From positions 1 through 6,958 of the forward strand of contig JAFLSL010000055.1 in NCBI GenBank assembly GCA_022510985.1: a stretch of DNA of 6,958 bases, given 5' to 3'. This document shows positions 5,336-6,958 of the stretch, piece after piece. The notes below the pieces were generated by a model. It made no database searches, was not told the DNA's origin, and saw only the letters and a list, made by a program, of their open reading frames with translations. The DNA is from Ruminococcus sp. (GTDB lineage: Bacteria; Bacillota; Clostridia; Oscillospirales; Acutalibacteraceae). The stretch's first letter is position 1; each line of letters opens with the position of its first letter. A program made the translations under genes and the position numbers.

Positions 5336-6958
5336 TTACTTATTTTCAGCAATTGCAGCCTGTGCAGCAGCAAGACGAGCAATCGGAACTCTGAACGGTG
5401 AACAAGATACATAGTCAAGACCAATCTTGTGGCAGAACTCAACGGAGGAAGGATCGCCGCCGTGCTCACCGCAGATACCGCAGTGGAGTTCAGGACGAGT
5501 AGCCTTACCGAGCTTGAGAGCTGTTTCCATAAGCTTACCAACGCCGTTCTGGTCGAGCTTAGCAAACGGATCATTCTCGAAAATCTTAGCATCATAGTAA
5601 GCGTCGAGGAACTTACCTGCATCGTCACGGCTGAAGCCGAAGGTCATCTGAGTAAGGTCGTTAGTACCGAAGCAGAAGAACTCAGCCTCTGTTGCGATTT
5701 CGTCAGCTGTAAGAGCAGCTCTCGGAATCTCAATCATTGTACCAACTTCGTACTTAAGGTCAGCACCTGCAGCAGCAATTTCAGCGTCAGCAGTCTCAAC
5801 AACTACCTTCTTAACATACTTAAGCTCTTTGATATCGCCTACGAGCGGAATCATAATCTCAGGCTCTACTGTCCAATCAGGATGAGCCTTAGCTACGTTG
5901 ATAGCAGCACGGATTACAGCGGATGTCTGCATCTTAGCGATTTCAGGATATGTTACTGCAAGACGGCAGCCACGGTGACCCATCATCGGGTTGAACTCGT
6001 GGAGGCTGTCGATGATAGCCTTAATCTGCTCAACTGTCTTGCCCTGTGCTTTAGCTAACTTCTCGATATCCTCGTCTGTTGTAGGAACGAACTCGTGGAG
6101 AGGAGGATCTAAGAAACGGATTGTAACGGGGTTGCCCTCTAAAGCCTCGTAAAGAGCCTCGAAGTCACCCTGCTGTACGGGGAGGATCTTAGCAAGAGCT
6201 GCTTCTCTCTCCTCTACTGTATCGGAGCAAATCATCTCACGGAAAGCGTCAATTCTGTCGCCTTCGAAGAACATATGCTCTGTACGGCAAAGACCGATAC
6301 CTTCTGCACCAAGCTCTCTAGCCTTCTTAGCGTCAGCAGGAGTATCAGCGTTAGTTCTAACCTTAAGAACTCTGTATTTATCAGCCCAATCCATAATGCG
6401 GCCGAACTCGCCTGCGATTGTAGCGTCAACTGTCGGGATAGCACCGTCGTAGATGTTACCTGTTGTACCGTCGAAGGAGATGATATCGCCCTCGTGATAC
6501 TCTTTACCTGCGAGTGTGAACTTCTTGTTGTCCTCGTCCATAATGATTGCGGAACAACCGGATACGCAGCAAACGCCCATACCACGAGCAACAACCGCTG
6601 CGTGAGATGTCATACCGCCGCGAGCTGTTAAGATACCCTGTGAAGCCTTCATACCCTCGATATCCTCAGGTGAAGTCTCAAGACGTACTAAAACAACCTT
6701 CTCGCCTCTTTCAGCCCACTCTTTAGCGTCGTCAGCAGTAAATACGATTTTACCGCAAGCAGCACCCGGAGCAGCAGCTAAAGCCTTAGCGATAGGCTCA
6801 GCCTTCTTAACTGCGTCAGCGTCGAACTGCGGATGGAGAAGTGAGTCAAGGTTACGGGGATCGATCATTGCAACAGCTTCCTGCTCGGAAATCATACCCT
6901 CGTCAACGAGGTCGCAAGCAATCTTAAGAGCAGCCTTAGCTGTTCTCTTACCGTTACG
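5336..6958 (-). CDS. ppdK: Pyruvate, phosphate dikinase (C-terminal ~540 residues; 5' end outside window)
   Basis: It interconverts ATP + pyruvate + Pi and AMP + PEP + PPi, linking pyruvate and PEP in anaerobes that use PPi. The frame is open to the right edge, beginning RNGKRTAKAALKIACDLV; roughly 335 N-terminal residues (the ATP-grasp nucleotide-binding part) lie outside. In fragment numbering the phosphohistidine swivel domain is ~50-160, with the catalytic His at 119 in GGMTSHAAVVARG. The PEP/pyruvate TIM barrel follows, with VRTNADTP, GIGLCRTEHMFF, IRFLDPPLHEFVP, NPMMGHRGCRL, FGTNDLTQMTFGFSRDD and the active-site Cys at 496 in CGICGEHGGDP. LDPPLHEF and CGEHGGDP separate it from PEP synthase and PTS enzyme I. 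Codon choice looks more biased than in neighbouring genes (AAG over AAA, GAG over GAA), suggesting high expression. The segment is intact, ending in AAAQAAIAENK. Confidence 0.97.
   Translation of the reverse strand, partial: RNGKRTAKAALKIACDLVDEGMISEQEAVAMIDPRNLDSLLHPQFDADAVKKAEPIAKALAAAPGAACGKIVFTADDAKEWAERGEKVVLVRLETSPEDIEGMKASQGILTARGGMTSHAAVVARGMGVCCVSGCSAIIMDEDNKKFTLAGKEYHEGDIISFDGTTGNIYDGAIPTVDATIAGEFGRIMDWADKYRVLKVRTNADTPADAKKARELGAEGIGLCRTEHMFFEGDRIDAFREMICSDTVEEREAALAKILPVQQGDFEALYEALEGNPVTIRFLDPPLHEFVPTTDEDIEKLAKAQGKTVEQIKAIIDSLHEFNPMMGHRGCRLAVTYPEIAKMQTSAVIRAAINVAKAHPDWTVEPEIMIPLVGDIKELKYVKKVVVETADAEIAAAGADLKYEVGTMIEIPRAALTADEIATEAEFFCFGTNDLTQMTFGFSRDDAGKFLDAYYDAKIFENDPFAKLDQNGVGKLMETALKLGKATRPELHCGICGEHGGDPSSVEFCHKIGLDYVSCSPFRVPIARLAAAQAAIAENK

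Noticed and set aside
5429..6058. 209-codon plus-strand open frame opposite ppdK
   Set aside because: It is the antisense shadow of the strongly conserved ppdK coding sequence; its Ser/Leu/Glu-rich translation resembles no known domain and no clear ribosome binding site was noted.
6232..6631. Overlapping open frames on both strands within ppdK
   Set aside because: Both lie inside the phosphohistidine-domain coding region and arise from its codon bias; neither has a recognisable domain.

Overview
The window looks like the chromosome of a low-GC, Gram-positive anaerobe of the class Clostridia, possibly a gut Ruminococcus/Oscillospiraceae relative. This is inferred from AT-rich intergenic DNA, strong Shine-Dalgarno sites, sigma-A-like promoters, TTG starts, a clostridial-type long serine acetyltransferase, a LytTR-DUF3021 pair and pyruvate phosphate dikinase. 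No phylogenetic search could be run.

Layout. (1) 1-1484, minus strand: an exported transglutaminase-like protein with a C-terminal Big_2-type immunoglobulin-like domain. It runs off the left edge of the window. (2) 1485-4223: a cysteine-biosynthesis locus. cysK (O-acetylserine sulfhydrylase, plus strand) has a near-consensus promoter overlapped by dyad symmetry. It converges on a three-cysteine Rrf2-family regulator (minus strand) across a shared bidirectional terminator. The regulator diverges from cysE (serine O-acetyltransferase, plus strand) across a short intergenic region that holds both promoters and a 12-bp palindrome. (3) 4224-5256: a two-gene operon of a LytTR-domain DNA-binding protein without a receiver domain and a four-helix DUF3021 membrane protein. 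Upstream lie two LytTR-type direct repeats 21 bp apart. (4) 5282-6958, minus strand: the C-terminal ~540 residues of pyruvate phosphate dikinase, which runs off the right edge.

How the genes fit together. CysE makes O-acetylserine from serine and acetyl-CoA, and CysK converts it with sulfide to cysteine. The Rrf2 protein between them is the obvious candidate regulator of both, and its own promoter region carries repeats. CysE ends in isoleucine, as partners of CysK in the cysteine synthase complex do. The LytTR-DUF3021 operon resembles known regulator/membrane-inhibitor pairs and probably controls its own promoter. The exported transglutaminase-like protein and the PPDK gene appear functionally unrelated to these.

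No RNA genes, insertion sequences, CRISPR arrays or prophage signs were seen. All intergenic gaps are under 300 bases. I see no wholly new system. The most informative signals are the regulatory sites of the cysteine locus and of the LytTR operon.
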